Shown here piece after piece: positions 24,422 to 33,081 of a DNA stretch of 64,000 nucleotides. Numbering within the stretch: position 1 is the stretch's first letter; each line of letters starts with the position of its first letter. The translations under genes and the position numbers were made by a program. The notes under the pieces were generated by a model. It worked only from the letters and a program-made list of their open reading frames with translations, searched no databases and had not been told where the DNA came from. This stretch comes from CBDCIS01 sp965217565 (GTDB lineage Bacteria > Chloroflexota > Dehalococcoidia > Lucifugimonadales > CATOSD01): positions 396,653 to 460,652 of the forward strand of contig CBDCIS010000010.1 of assembly GCA_965217565.1 (NCBI GenBank). The letters are read 5' to 3'.

Positions 24422-25690
24422 TTGCCCACGCCGACGAGCGGCGTACACTACTTTAGTCGAGGCTTGGATTTGCAGACCACGCCACACGATGCGGTTGCAG
24501 AGTTCCGCCGGGCGGTCGATCGGACCGATCCAGACGACCTGCGGTACGGCTTGAGGATTTCGGTATGGGTACGATGGTTCGTGACAATTGCCTGGTTGGC
24601 GCAGCTCAACTACCGCCCCAACTTCGCGGACCCCAACTACGTCCCGAACACGCTGTTCGCCATGTTGCTGCTGGCGCTCAATGGCTACGTTCACTACCGC
24701 ATCGAGACGAATCGGACGGTGACGCGGCGCTGGGCGCTCGCTCTCAGCACGATGGACGCGGCGATGCTTACGGCTGGCCTGGCGATCTCCGGCGGATTCG
24801 CGAACACCTTCTTTGTGCTGTACTACCCCTCGCTCGCCATGTTCGCCGTAGTGTTCACGTCGTTCAGGCTCAGCTTCGCCTGGGTCACGATGGTCGCGGT
24901 AGTGTACGCGGCGTTGAGCCTGGCGATGGAGCCTGGCGTCGACTTCGAGGTCAAGGAAGAGAAGGGCCTGTTCACCAGGATAGTCGTCATGTACGCGGTC
25001 GTCGCGGCGGTCAATCTGGTCTCCAGGTTCGAGCGGATCAGGAGGAGAGAGGCCGTGGAACGGGAAAGGGAGCTTCAGCGGGAGCGGATCGAGCTCTCGC
25101 AGACCATTCATGACACCATCGCCCAGTCCGCCTACATGATCGGGCTGGGCATCGAGACCGCGATAGAGCTGGCGGACGAATCGAACCGCGAGCTGATCGC
25201 CAAGCTCGAGGCGACCCACGCCCTGTCGAAATCGACCATGTGGGAGCTGAGGCATCCCATCGACGCGGGACCCATATTCGAGGGTAGGGAGCTTGGCCGG
25301 GTGCTGAGGTCGCACGCCTCCACATTCACCACGATCACGTCGATTCCCACCAAATTGGTCCAGTCCGGCAGGGAGCCTGGGCTTTCCACGGTCACACGGG
25401 GACTGCTCTTCTCGATAGCCCACAACGCCATGACAAACGCATTCCGGCACTCGCGCGCCGGCAAGGTCACCATCGCGCTGAGCTTCGAGGGCGATAGGCT
25501 CCGAATGTCCGTATCGGACGACGGGATCGGCCTGCCCGACGACTATGCGGACCGCGGCCACGGCTTCAGGAACATGAGAAGGGACGTCGAGCGAATGGGC
25601 GGCAGCCTCGAAGCGGGTCCGGGCAAGTCGGGGCGCGGCACGACCGTAACCTGCGTGGTTCCGTACGACACGAAACGAGGAGGCGCGTAG
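24422..25690 (+). CDS. NarL-type sensor histidine kinase
   Basis: A kinase of up to 422 residues (TTG 24422; later starts are possible). An N-terminal domain with about five or six hydrophobic helices (for example TLFAMLLLALNGYVH, FFVLYYPSLAMFAVVF) is followed by a HisKA_3 dimerisation domain with the phospho-acceptor His230 in QTIHDTIAQS, and a HATPase_c domain with VSDDGIGLPDD and RGHGFRNMRRDVERMGGSL. The next gene, a LuxR-type response regulator, begins 2 bases after its stop and is its partner. The signal sensed is unknown; membrane-borne cues are likely given the integral N-terminal part. Confidence 0.92.
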   Translation: MPTPTSGVHYFSRGLDLQTTPHDAVAEFRRAVDRTDPDDLRYGLRISVWVRWFVTIAWLAQLNYRPNFADPNYVPNTLFAMLLLALNGYVHYRIETNRTVTRRWALALSTMDAAMLTAGLAISGGFANTFFVLYYPSLAMFAVVFTSFRLSFAWVTMVAVVYAALSLAMEPGVDFEVKEEKGLFTRIVVMYAVVAAVNLVSRFERIRRREAVERERELQRERIELSQTIHDTIAQSAYMIGLGIETAIELADESNRELIAKLEATHALSKSTMWELRHPIDAGPIFEGRELGRVLRSHASTFTTITSIPTKLVQSGREPGLSTVTRGLLFSIAHNAMTNAFRHSRAGKVTIALSFEGDRLRMSVSDDGIGLPDDYADRGHGFRNMRRDVERMGGSLEAGPGKSGRGTTVTCVVPYDTKRGGA

Positions 25691-25691
25691 C

Positions 25692-26630
25692 TTGGCGGCA
25701 GACAGACAGACGAGGGTGATGCTCGTGGACGACCACGAGATCATGCGCGACGGCCTCCGTGAGGTGCTCCAACGGGCCGGAGACTTCGAGGTGGTGGGTC
25801 AGGCCGGAGACGGTGAGGCGGCGGTGAGGGTCGCTCAGAGTCTCGAGCCCGACGTGATCATCATGGACGTGATGATGCCGATCAAGAACGGCATCGACGC
25901 CTGCCGGGAGATCACGGAGATGCTGCCGGACACCAGGGTGTTGATGCTCACAGCCGCATCGGAAGAGGATGCTGTTATGGAGGCGATAGCTGCTGGCGCG
26001 ACTGGCTACCTTCAGAAGTACTCCGGCAAGGATAGGCTTCTGGACACGGTCCGCGACGTGGCACAGGGCGAATACCGCTTACCAGCCGATGTGATAAGAC
26101 GAGTGTTCGCTGGAATCCGAGGAACGGAGCGGTCGAAAGCGGACACTGGAGTGAGGAGGCTGACCGCGCGGGAAAGGGAGATACTCGCGCTGTTCGCACA
26201 GGGGCTGTCGTACGCGAAGATCGCTGAGCTCAGGGGCAACCAGCCGGTGACGATCCGCAACGCTGTCTACGGCATCCAGAACAAGCTGGGGATCGAGACG
26301 AAGCAGGAGCTAGTGGTCTGGGCTGTGCGAAGCGGCCTGCTGGATGATCGCGGGATAGGTAGATGGTGCGGGCGTCTATCAGGGATCGCCCCTAGGGGCG
26401 CGGGGCGTGTGCGGAGTGCTGTCGGCTCCGCGTCTCGCTTCTTCTCCAGGCTGAACGCTCACTCAAACAGGGACATCGAAGTGGGTTTCGTAGTCCGATT
26501 GCGAGGAGACCGCCTCCACCGACGACAGGACCCAGCCGGGAACCCTCCACGTCTACCGGGTGATAGCGATCAACGACGCAGGACTGAGCGTCCGATCGGC
26601 CCACGTCAACGTCGAGGTCCGGCTAACTGA
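25692..26630 (+). CDS. NarL/LuxR-family response regulator with an aberrant C-terminal tail
   Basis: Receiver domain with phospho-acceptor Asp59 (IIMDVMMP), then a LuxR-type HTH (TAREREILALFAQGLSYAKI) ending near residue 220. This core is the full length of the family. About 90 further residues follow (GRWCGRLSGIAPRGAGR and so on), which look like out-of-frame GC-rich reading and not a domain. The DNA under the tail carries a fibronectin-type III fragment in another frame, so the original stop was probably lost by recombination. The start is TTG 25692 with GGAGG 8 bases upstream. Partner of the kinase at 24422. Confidence 0.88.
   Translation: MAADRQTRVMLVDDHEIMRDGLREVLQRAGDFEVVGQAGDGEAAVRVAQSLEPDVIIMDVMMPIKNGIDACREITEMLPDTRVLMLTAASEEDAVMEAIAAGATGYLQKYSGKDRLLDTVRDVAQGEYRLPADVIRRVFAGIRGTERSKADTGVRRLTAREREILALFAQGLSYAKIAELRGNQPVTIRNAVYGIQNKLGIETKQELVVWAVRSGLLDDRGIGRWCGRLSGIAPRGAGRVRSAVGSASRFFSRLNAHSNRDIEVGFVVRLRGDRLHRRQDPAGNPPRLPGDSDQRRRTERPIGPRQRRGPAN
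26506..26628 (+). pseudogene. Fibronectin type III fragment
   Basis: In a frame different from the response regulator, the DNA reads ETASTDDRTQPGTLHVYRVI, then AINDAGLSVRSAHVNVEVRL, which matches the end of an FN3 domain like those in large secreted Chloroflexota proteins. It has no start and stops soon. It probably arrived by recombination and now supplies the odd C-terminal tail of the regulator. Confidence 0.5.
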
Positions 26631-26745
26631 CCGCCGCCGGACCCGGCAGGCCCGCCGCGCCGTTGCGAAGGCGGCGCCGCGGAGGATTCACCGGCCGAGC
26701 TATATTCTGACCTCTCACCGAACGTTCGCAGTACAGTACGCTTCG

Positions 26746-26815
26746 GCCCACCATGATGTACTGAATTCAAAACTCGCCCATTCAGGGCGACCTCTGCGGC
26801 GTCCGCTCCCCCAAT
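26746..26815 (+). repeat. Direct repeat, right copy
   Basis: Second copy of the repeat at 23172-23241, beginning with CCCACCA and containing the identical 14-base core TTCAGGGCGACCTC. Divergence elsewhere (roughly 30%) points to an old event. No integrase gene lies between the copies. Confidence 0.5.
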
Positions 26816-26832
26816 AAGCCCGCTCGGTACTG

Positions 26833-28551
26833 CTATTCTCCCTCGACCTTCACCGTGACTATGTCTATGTTGTGATACTTTTGGTGGCGGACCGAAGAAG
26901 CGTAATGACGGAGCAGTCGGAAGGAGATTTCACGTTCGTCCTCAATCTCGGGCTGCTCAGGCAGGTACGCCAGTCTGTCCTCGAGATTCTCATCGCCGAA
27001 CACCGCAGAGAATTCCAGCTCCGCCACCCCGTCCGCAAGGTCGGCACCCACCACCAACCGTCTTCCGGTAGGCGTCGCTTCTTCATCCTGCAGCAGGCTC
27101 GCGAGCGTCTCCTCGCCCGCCGAGCGCAATCGGTCGGTCGATGTCTCGCTCCAGCCTATCCGTGATGCGAATGAGCGGAGGAATTCGTCAATCTGCGGCA
27201 GGGCCGACGGACTCAACTCGAGCCTGATGCGCCTGCGATGACCCGACAGCCCCACGAAATGGGTCAATACGATGGCGACGATGCCACCGACCACCATGCC
27301 GTTGCCGAGAAGAGTTCCCAAAGACCCGCTCAGCAGGTCCGGGAAGACAAACTTATACTCGAAACCCAGACCTATCCAGAACGCCATCCCGACTATCAGG
27401 GCCTTCTGCTGATCCAGCCCGTCCTTGACTACAGTCTTCAGCCCTTCGACGAACACCAGCGCCAGGAATATCGTCACATAGGCGCCCACTACTGGACCCG
27501 GAATCGCCAGCAGCAGGGCGGCTATCTTCGGAAAGAAGGCGGACACTATCAGAATTCCGCCTGCGTATAGTCCTACACGTCGGGCCGCAACCCCGGTAAG
27601 CGAGATCAGAGGAATGCTGGACGAATAGGTCGTATTCGGAACAGTGCCGGCGAGCCCCGACAGCACATTACCCAGGCCATCCGCATTGAGGGCGCCCTGT
27701 ATTACCCGAAAGTCAGTTGTCCTCAGCTGCCTGCGTGAGACCTGCTGAACCGCCACTCCGTCGCCGACTGTCTCCAGAGCGCTTACCATCGAGACCAGCG
27801 AGAATGTAACCAGGAGCGCCCAGAACTCCGCGCCCAGCCCCAGATACAAGCCTGGCCATGCCCTATCCGGCAGCCCCATCCATGCCGCGTCGAGAACACT
27901 CTGATAGTCATATAGCCCGAAGAATGACGACACCACGCAGCCGACAGCTACACCAATGATGGGTGCCCACAGCTGCAACGCCTTTGGCGCGCGCAGCGCC
28001 AGCGGAGTGACCACACCAACCGTCACTGCCGAGATTATGGGAGCGGCGACATCAGGAGTGGAATCCGGAACGTTCGTCAGCAAATTGAACACAATCGGCG
28101 CTGCCATTGCGGCCAGGAGCATAATTACGACACCCGACACGAGGGGAGTAATGGCGCGTCGTAGCATGGATAACCGTGCCGCCAGCAAGAAGTAGAACGC
28201 CGACGAGGCGACTATCAGAGTCGCCATCATGGCGGGCCCTCCCGCTTCCATTGCCAGGACACATATGACAAGGAAGGTGGGGGAGGTGCCCATGAAGAGT
28301 ATGTACCCAGATCCGAAGCGTCCGATGCGGGCCGATTGGAGCATGGTAATCGTGCCGCTGATAACTACCGCAGAGAATACCGCCCAGGTGAGATAGCTCT
28401 CAGGCTGGTTGGCAGCCCTCATTATGATAGCCACGGTCACCACAATCGGAGCCATGAGGATCGCGGTAGCCTGAAGCCCCAGGCCGGCAGAGAGAAGATG
28501 CGGAGGTCTCTGCTCCGGCTCGTACCTGATACTCTCGTTCACATTCGCCAT
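26833..28551 (-). CDS. NCS2-type nucleobase permease with fused C-terminal domain
   Basis: A 572-residue protein. Residues 1-435 are a nucleobase:cation symporter-2 (uracil/xanthine permease) with about 14 helices; typical segments are GLGLQATAILMAPIVV, ETVGDGVAVQQVSRRQLRTT and GLGNVLSGLAGTVPNTTYSS. The last about 130 residues are soluble and contain AGEETLASLL, then AELEFSAVFGDENLEDRL and ISFRLLRHYASSVRHQKYH. That part resembles a degenerate GHKL/histidine-kinase-like ATPase domain, which I recall as a fusion partner of such permeases. The fused part may regulate transport or signal substrate flux. The substrate (purine or pyrimidine) cannot be told. Confidence 0.85.
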   Translation of the reverse strand: MANVNESIRYEPEQRPPHLLSAGLGLQATAILMAPIVVTVAIIMRAANQPESYLTWAVFSAVVISGTITMLQSARIGRFGSGYILFMGTSPTFLVICVLAMEAGGPAMMATLIVASSAFYFLLAARLSMLRRAITPLVSGVVIMLLAAMAAPIVFNLLTNVPDSTPDVAAPIISAVTVGVVTPLALRAPKALQLWAPIIGVAVGCVVSSFFGLYDYQSVLDAAWMGLPDRAWPGLYLGLGAEFWALLVTFSLVSMVSALETVGDGVAVQQVSRRQLRTTDFRVIQGALNADGLGNVLSGLAGTVPNTTYSSSIPLISLTGVAARRVGLYAGGILIVSAFFPKIAALLLAIPGPVVGAYVTIFLALVFVEGLKTVVKDGLDQQKALIVGMAFWIGLGFEYKFVFPDLLSGSLGTLLGNGMVVGGIVAIVLTHFVGLSGHRRRIRLELSPSALPQIDEFLRSFASRIGWSETSTDRLRSAGEETLASLLQDEEATPTGRRLVVGADLADGVAELEFSAVFGDENLEDRLAYLPEQPEIEDEREISFRLLRHYASSVRHQKYHNIDIVTVKVEGE

Positions 28552-28673
28552 CTTATGTTCTGCACCTTAATGTAATGAGAAATCCGAATAAGAATACGCG
28601 ACATCTAAAGTTGCAATCAATCCCAACCACAACGCCCGGCGTCGGAGTGGGGCGGTCACGCTAATCACTGTTG

Positions 28674-28916
28674 AGGCGTCCTGTGGGAAGGCCGCCCAAG
28701 CGTCCCGTGATCCGATACGACGACTTTTGGTATCAGGCTGGGAGTTGAGACCGTGCTCGACGGGCGGTGGCCAAGGTGGAGTGGCATAGGGGAGAGTCGT
28801 TCCCTCGGGTTGGTTTCATCGTCACGAACATGACGGCTGGCCCGGAAGGAGTGGTGCGGTTCTACAATGCTCGCGGGACAGTCGAGCAGTGGATCAAGGA
28901 GGCAAGTACGCACTGA
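28674..28916 (+). pseudogene. IS1380-family transposase remnant
   Basis: One frame reads RPVGRPPKRPVIRYDDFWYQ, then a TGA stop at 28746-28748 where the family has Trp, and continues DRARRAVAKVEWHRGESFPR, VGFIVTNMTAGPEGVVRFYN and ARGTVEQWIKE. This is the central-to-late part of an IS1380 transposase. A frameshift after WIKE lets the following GKYALKWTR be read only in another frame. Both ends are missing. The remainder of 28552-28673 shows nothing else. Confidence 0.75.
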
Positions 28917-28958
28917 AGTGGACTCGGCATTATCGTGCCAATGTCGACTCGCGGGGCG

Positions 28959-29557
28959 TCACTCCTGGTATCTCAGGTCGAGTCCTCCCCCTATTAGGCT
29001 CGGAATCTCCTCGAGAAGTTTGTCTTTCAGCAGGTCGACATCGGTGAGTGAGTTGTGGGACAGTTCAAGGGTGGTCAGCTTGGCGAGATCGGAGAAGAGC
29101 CCTTCGGGCAGGTGGTTGATAGAGTTAAAGGCGAGTTGGAGGTAGATCAGATTGGTCAAGTCATCGAAGTCGCCGGGCTTCGCCGCGCTGATATTCATAG
29201 CCGTGAGATATAGCCTCTCCATTTCTGCAAGATGCTCAGACGTCATCTCGGTACAGTCCTTCACCCAAGTGTACCGCGTACGGGCGGCGGCAACCAACGC
29301 GTCGCGAACTTCGGGCGTGCGCGCGCAGATACCCTTGTTAATGTCTTGCGGAGTGGGCGCAAGGACTTCCACGAGATGGCCGACCAGTGGTGCGGCGGGG
29401 CTCAGTCGCGTCCCTCTGATCACCGGGGCATCAACTGGCGGTGTGTAGCTTACTCTCACCGTCTCACGGCAATATCAAGCGTCGACTTCACGGTATCGCC
29501 GCTGATTCTCACGTTGTACAGGGTACTCCCTCTCCCGTCTGCGGTCAAGCCGAAGGA
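28959..29557 (-). pseudogene. Fragment of a secreted Big/LRR-type protein
   Basis: On the minus strand the 5' part reads SFGLTADGRGSTLYNVRISG, which resembles the repeated beta-domains of large secreted proteins, then after a stop and frame change RVSYTPPVDAPV, followed by ICARTPEVRDALVAAARTRY and leucine-rich repeats (FDDLTNLIYLQLAFNSINHL, PEGLFSDLAKLTTLELSHN). The LRR part is open from 29459 to 28959. The upstream end is cut exactly at the left end of the IS66-type element, so the gene was probably broken by that insertion or by a linked deletion. Confidence 0.6.
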
Positions 29558-30367
29558 GTAACTGTTCAGAGTTGATGAGGTGAACTTAAACACGCTAGCG
29601 GTTCGGTGGCATATGTGTCATAAGGGGGTGGTAGAGATTGGACTGGACCTGAATAGTGGGAGCCGGGAAAGCCTGCTGGCGGTTATAGCCGAGCAGCAGA
29701 CGATCATCGCCGAGCTGAAGCGGCGGGTGGAGAAGTTGGAGGCCGGTCTGGGCACTCGCGGGCCGTCTGCGGGGATGCCGGGCAATAAGGCGGCCTCCAA
29801 GCGGCGGCGGCCTGAGAGGAGGGGACCTCGGAAGCGGCGTCTCCACGGCTTTGCCCGGCGGCGGATGGAACCCACGCGGCGAGTGATGCATGTCCCGGAG
29901 TCGTGCCCGGAGTTCGGCACGGGCCTGTCAGGTGACCCAGGCCTGGCCCAATGGGCCGGAACGGTGCAGGAACTCTATGCCAAGGCCAAGACGTCTGTTG
30001 CCGCCGATGGACGGCTGGCGTCTCGTCGCCAGTTAGCCTTTGAAAAGGAACTGCTGTCGCTGTGCCAGCCCTTCTCCAACGACGAGACGGCGCCGCAGGC
30101 CAAGCTCTGCCGGCGCATAGAGCGGTTCATCAGGGAACTGTTCGTCTTCGTGTCGCACCCAGACGTGCCGCCCGAGAACAACGCCCCTGAACGGAGCCTG
30201 AGACACCTGGTGATCAGCCGTAAGATCAGCGGCGGCACTCGCTCTGAACGGGGCACAAGCAGCAAAATGGCTCTGGCATCCCTCTGTGGCACCTGGAGGT
30301 CCAACAGCCTTAACCCACTCCTGGAATGCTGCAACCTGCTCCTTTCCCCTCAACTCTGAACAGTTAC
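29558..30367. mobile_element. IS66-type element, internally deleted
   Basis: Left end GTAACTGTTCAGAGTTGA (29558-29575) and right end CCCCTCAACTCTGAAC plus AGTTAC (30346-30367) form terminal inverted repeats of about 20 bp. The interior is one transposase frame lacking its middle. The right 22 bases are identical to those of the miniature element at 61879-62002, linking the two. No 8-bp duplication is visible at the ends, so a deletion may have followed insertion. Confidence 0.75.
29580..30359 (+). pseudogene. IS66 family transposase, internally deleted
   Basis: The 259-residue frame keeps the N-terminal leucine-zipper/coiled-coil of IS66 TnpC (LLAVIAEQQTIIAELKRRVE) and the following basic GNKAASKRRRPERRGPRKRR, and the C-terminal end (RRIERFIRELFVFVSHPDVP, PPENNAPERSLRHLVISRK). 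The DDE core between them is almost wholly missing, so it is about half the normal 500-residue size and cannot be an active transposase. The frame itself is open because the deletion kept phase. Confidence 0.8.
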
Positions 30368-30449
30368 AGTTCAACGTGTTTGTATTGCTTGGTAGAGCGA
30401 CTTTGGATTTGCGCGTAGCCCGGTTGGTGAAAGACGAACATGACACGTC

Positions 30450-30505
30450 GGTCGCCGTTCCCTGAACGGCGACGGTCACCCACCCCCACAGCCCCCTCCC
30501 GTCGA
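30450..30505 (-). repeat. Dispersed G-rich repeat, copy 1
   Basis: GTCGCCGTT-CCCTG-AACGGCGAC is a perfect 9-bp hairpin, followed by GGTCACCCACCCCCACAGCC and CCCTCCCGTCGA. The reverse complement matches the plus-strand stretch at 44821-44860 (GTCGA..GGGAGGGGG..GGGTGGGTGAC..GTCGCCG). Its role is unknown; it is probably a REP-like repeat. Confidence 0.5.
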
Positions 30506-30554
30506 GCGAGCTGAGAGGGGTAGGTAAAATGCGAATTGCAAGTACGCTTAGCCC

Positions 30555-30673
30555 ATGTCATTCCGAGCGTAGCCGAGGAACCCACGAAGTGGCTAGCCGC
30601 TCGGCAATCCAGAGCCACCTGCACTACAAGAACTTGGGATTCCTCGGTTCGCTACGCTCACTCGGAATGACAT
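30555..30673. repeat. MITE-like inverted repeat, family 1, copy 1
   Basis: A 119-bp unit beginning ATGTCATTCCGAG and ending CTCGGAATGACAT, with longer imperfect pairing inward (CCGAGGAACCC against GGGATTCCTCGG). It contains no gene. A diverged copy is at 38226-38409. From here to 30981 nothing else is recognisable. Confidence 0.7.
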
Positions 30674-30981
30674 ACGTTGGGCTGAATTGCGATGCCGTAG
30701 CTATGACTTGTAGCTATGAACCGCCAAATACCTACCGTTGTCAGCGTCAAGGGAGGGGGAATCTTGCGGCTCCGCCGCTCTACGCTTCATTTCAATGATG
30801 TTGGCCTACTGGGGGCTTTGGAATAGCGGGCAGGTGAGTGGAACGACATTTTGCGGGGCAGGTTCTGGGGGCGCGAGGAAATTGACGCCGCCCAGGGTGG
30901 GTGGTACACTCCGAGCCGCTCGACCCGCAAAGACGGCCTGGCGACGTAGATACCGCAATACAGGCGAGCAAGGAGGCGGCT

Positions 30982-32178
30982 TTGGACGATTCTATCCTCG
31001 AGCGAGCCAGGGCCTTGCACCGGCGCGTTCCTCTTATCGACGGCCACAACGACCTGCCCTGGCGGTACCGGGAACTGGTGAGCCGCGCTATCTCCAGGAT
31101 CGACATCAGCAGGCCCCAGCGAGAGCTTCATACCGACATTCCCCGGCTGCGCGAGGGTGGCGTTGGAGGCCAATTCTGGTCGGTCTATGTGCCATCGTCG
31201 CTGACTCCGCAGGAGTCGGTTGGGGTAACGATGGAGCAGATCGACGTGGTGCATAACCTGATTCGCGCCTACCCCGAGACGCTCCAGCTTGCGCTCACCG
31301 CCGCCGACGTGGAGGACGCTTTCGCGGCGGGCAAGGTGGCCTCGATGCTGGGCATGGAGGGCGGCCACTCGATCGACAGCTCCCTGGCTGTGCTGCGCAT
31401 GTTCTACGGGCTGGGCGCGCGCTACATGACGCTGACGCACAACGACAACGTTCCCTGGGCCGATTCCGCTACTGACACCCCTCGATCGAACGGCCTCTCC
31501 GCCTTTGGCCGCGAGGTGGTGCGGGAGATGAACCGTCTCGGGATGCTGGTTGACCTGTCCCACGTCTCCCCCAATACCATGCGCGACACGCTGGACACCG
31601 TCGAGGCGCCGGTTATCTTCAGCCACTCGTCGGCGCGCGCGCTCAACGACCATCCCAGGAACGTCCCGGATGACGTACTGAAGCGGGTAGTCGAAAACGG
31701 CGGCGTGGTTATGGTCAACTTCGTGCCGCCGTTCATCTCCGAGTCGGTCCGCGAGCACGACGGAAAGCGGCGGGCGGAGCGGGAGCGGCTCGAGGGCGAG
31801 TCCGGCGCGACTGGAGAGTCCGTTGATGACGCGATGAGCAGGTGGGACGACGCCAACCCCGCGCCGGACTCCACCTTGTCCGACGTTGCCGACCACATCG
31901 ATCACGTTCGTGCCGTGGCCGGTATCGACCACCTGGGCATCGGCGGAGACCTGGACGGCGTCACCACAACGCCCGTCGGCCTCGAGGACGTCTCCAGGTA
32001 TCCGCACCTGACGGCCGAGTTGCTCCGCCGGGAGTACAGTGACGAGGACATTCTGAAGGTGCTGGGCGGGAACGTCCTCCGGGTGATGCGTGAGGTCGAG
32101 ACGACGGCGCGGCGCCTCCAAGGGGAACGCGGCCCGTCCGAGGCGCTGATAGAGGAGTTGGACGGGCGGCCGGGTTAG
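30982..32178 (+). CDS. Membrane-type dipeptidase, peptidase M19
   Basis: A zinc dipeptidase of the renal dipeptidase family, 398 residues. The His-x-Asp metal site is [10 protein letters not shown] (His22, Asp24), followed by [50 protein letters not shown] and the late GGDLDG motif. No signal peptide is visible, so it is probably cytoplasmic. The frame is open upstream to 30901, but TTG 30982 has AAGGAGG 5 bases before it and starts at the usual family position. Substrates are likely L,D- or D-dipeptides. It is convergent with the DinB-like gene 5 bp away. Confidence 0.92.
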   Translation: MDDSILERARALHRRVPLIDGHNDLPWRYRELVSRAISRIDISRPQRELHTDIPRLREGGVGGQFWSVYVPSSLTPQESVGVTMEQIDVVHNLIRAYPETLQLALTAADVEDAFAAGKVASMLGMEGGHSIDSSLAVLRMFYGLGARYMTLTHNDNVPWADSATDTPRSNGLSAFGREVVREMNRLGMLVDLSHVSPNTMRDTLDTVEAPVIFSHSSARALNDHPRNVPDDVLKRVVENGGVVMVNFVPPFISESVREHDGKRRAERERLEGESGATGESVDDAMSRWDDANPAPDSTLSDVADHIDHVRAVAGIDHLGIGGDLDGVTTTPVGLEDVSRYPHLTAELLRREYSDEDILKVLGGNVLRVMREVETTARRLQGERGPSEALIEELDGRPG

Positions 32179-32183
32179 GACTG

Positions 32184-33023
32184 CTACACCGGGCCGAACC
32201 AGTCGGTGAATTGCGCGGCCAGCTTCTCGTCACCCTCGAACGACAGCCGCCCCCTGCGCACGGCGCGGGCGAACGGCAGACGGCCCATGCCGAAGAGAAC
32301 GTAGGTGTCGGCGTCGCAGCCGAACGTCACGTCCGCGTCCCCGTCGCCGGAAGGCTGAAGGCTGAAGCCGTCTCCGGTCACGACCACGTCGTAGCCCTGG
32401 CCGGCCGGCTCGTTCAGCCGAAAGCCGTATATGATGGGTGATGCCAGCCTGTCGCCCTTGCGAAACCCGGCGCGGAACCAGAGAGGCAGCAGGCGGATGA
32501 GGAAGAGGATCGCGCTCGGGTGAATAGTGGCGGACCTGTCCATGGTGTAACGCACGTCCCAGCCGTGCACCGCGAGTTCCAGCGCACGGACGCCTATCAG
32601 CCCGGCGACGGTCATGACGCCGGTGGGGTGAAACGCCGGGGCGTCGAACTGCTCGAGTTCGAGGGACACCAGCATGGAATTGAGCCGCCTGCAACTGGCG
32701 TTGAACTCGGGGAACAGGTCTTCATCGTAGGCGTCGCGGAGGGAGATTATGGATTCCGTCGACTCTTCCGGCGTCATCGGGCTGTAGCCCATCGGCGGCG
32801 CGGTCTGGCCCTTGAGGGCGCGGGCGATGCTGAGGGAGGTCAGGTTCGCGCCCCAGATGAGGTGGGTTATGACGTCGGCGAGCTTCCAGCCGGCGCACGG
32901 GCTTCCGTACTGCTCCGCGTTTCGCCAGACGTCGTCCGGCAGCGTGTGGATGTGTGCCGCGAGCCCGTTGGACAGTTCGCGCACAAGCCGGACGTGCGCT
33001 CGCATTTGTTCAGTGTCAACCAT
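32184..33023 (-). CDS. DinB-like / mycothiol-dependent isomerase family protein
   Basis: A protein of about 280 residues. The N-terminal DinB-type four-helix bundle opens VRLVRELSNGLAAHIHTLPD, with CAGWKLADVITHLIWG near residue 50, the form called maleylpyruvate isomerase N-terminal domain; the metal-site histidines are expected at THL and in ALELAVHGWDVRYTMD. The C-terminal about 90 residues (YDVVVTGDGFSLQ, then GDADVTFGCDADTYVLFGMG) look like an SCP2-type hydrophobic-ligand domain. The exact reaction is unknown; mycothiol is not known from Chloroflexota. The start at 33023 is not supported by a strong ribosome-binding site; TTG 33053 is an alternative. Confidence 0.75.
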   Translation of the reverse strand: MVDTEQMRAHVRLVRELSNGLAAHIHTLPDDVWRNAEQYGSPCAGWKLADVITHLIWGANLTSLSIARALKGQTAPPMGYSPMTPEESTESIISLRDAYDEDLFPEFNASCRRLNSMLVSLELEQFDAPAFHPTGVMTVAGLIGVRALELAVHGWDVRYTMDRSATIHPSAILFLIRLLPLWFRAGFRKGDRLASPIIYGFRLNEPAGQGYDVVVTGDGFSLQPSGDGDADVTFGCDADTYVLFGMGRLPFARAVRRGRLSFEGDEKLAAQFTDWFGPV

Positions 33024-33081
33024 AGCGGCGTTCAAACTCGCCTCTTGTTTCAAGCATTGACCACCGAAACCTCTCCGCCCG

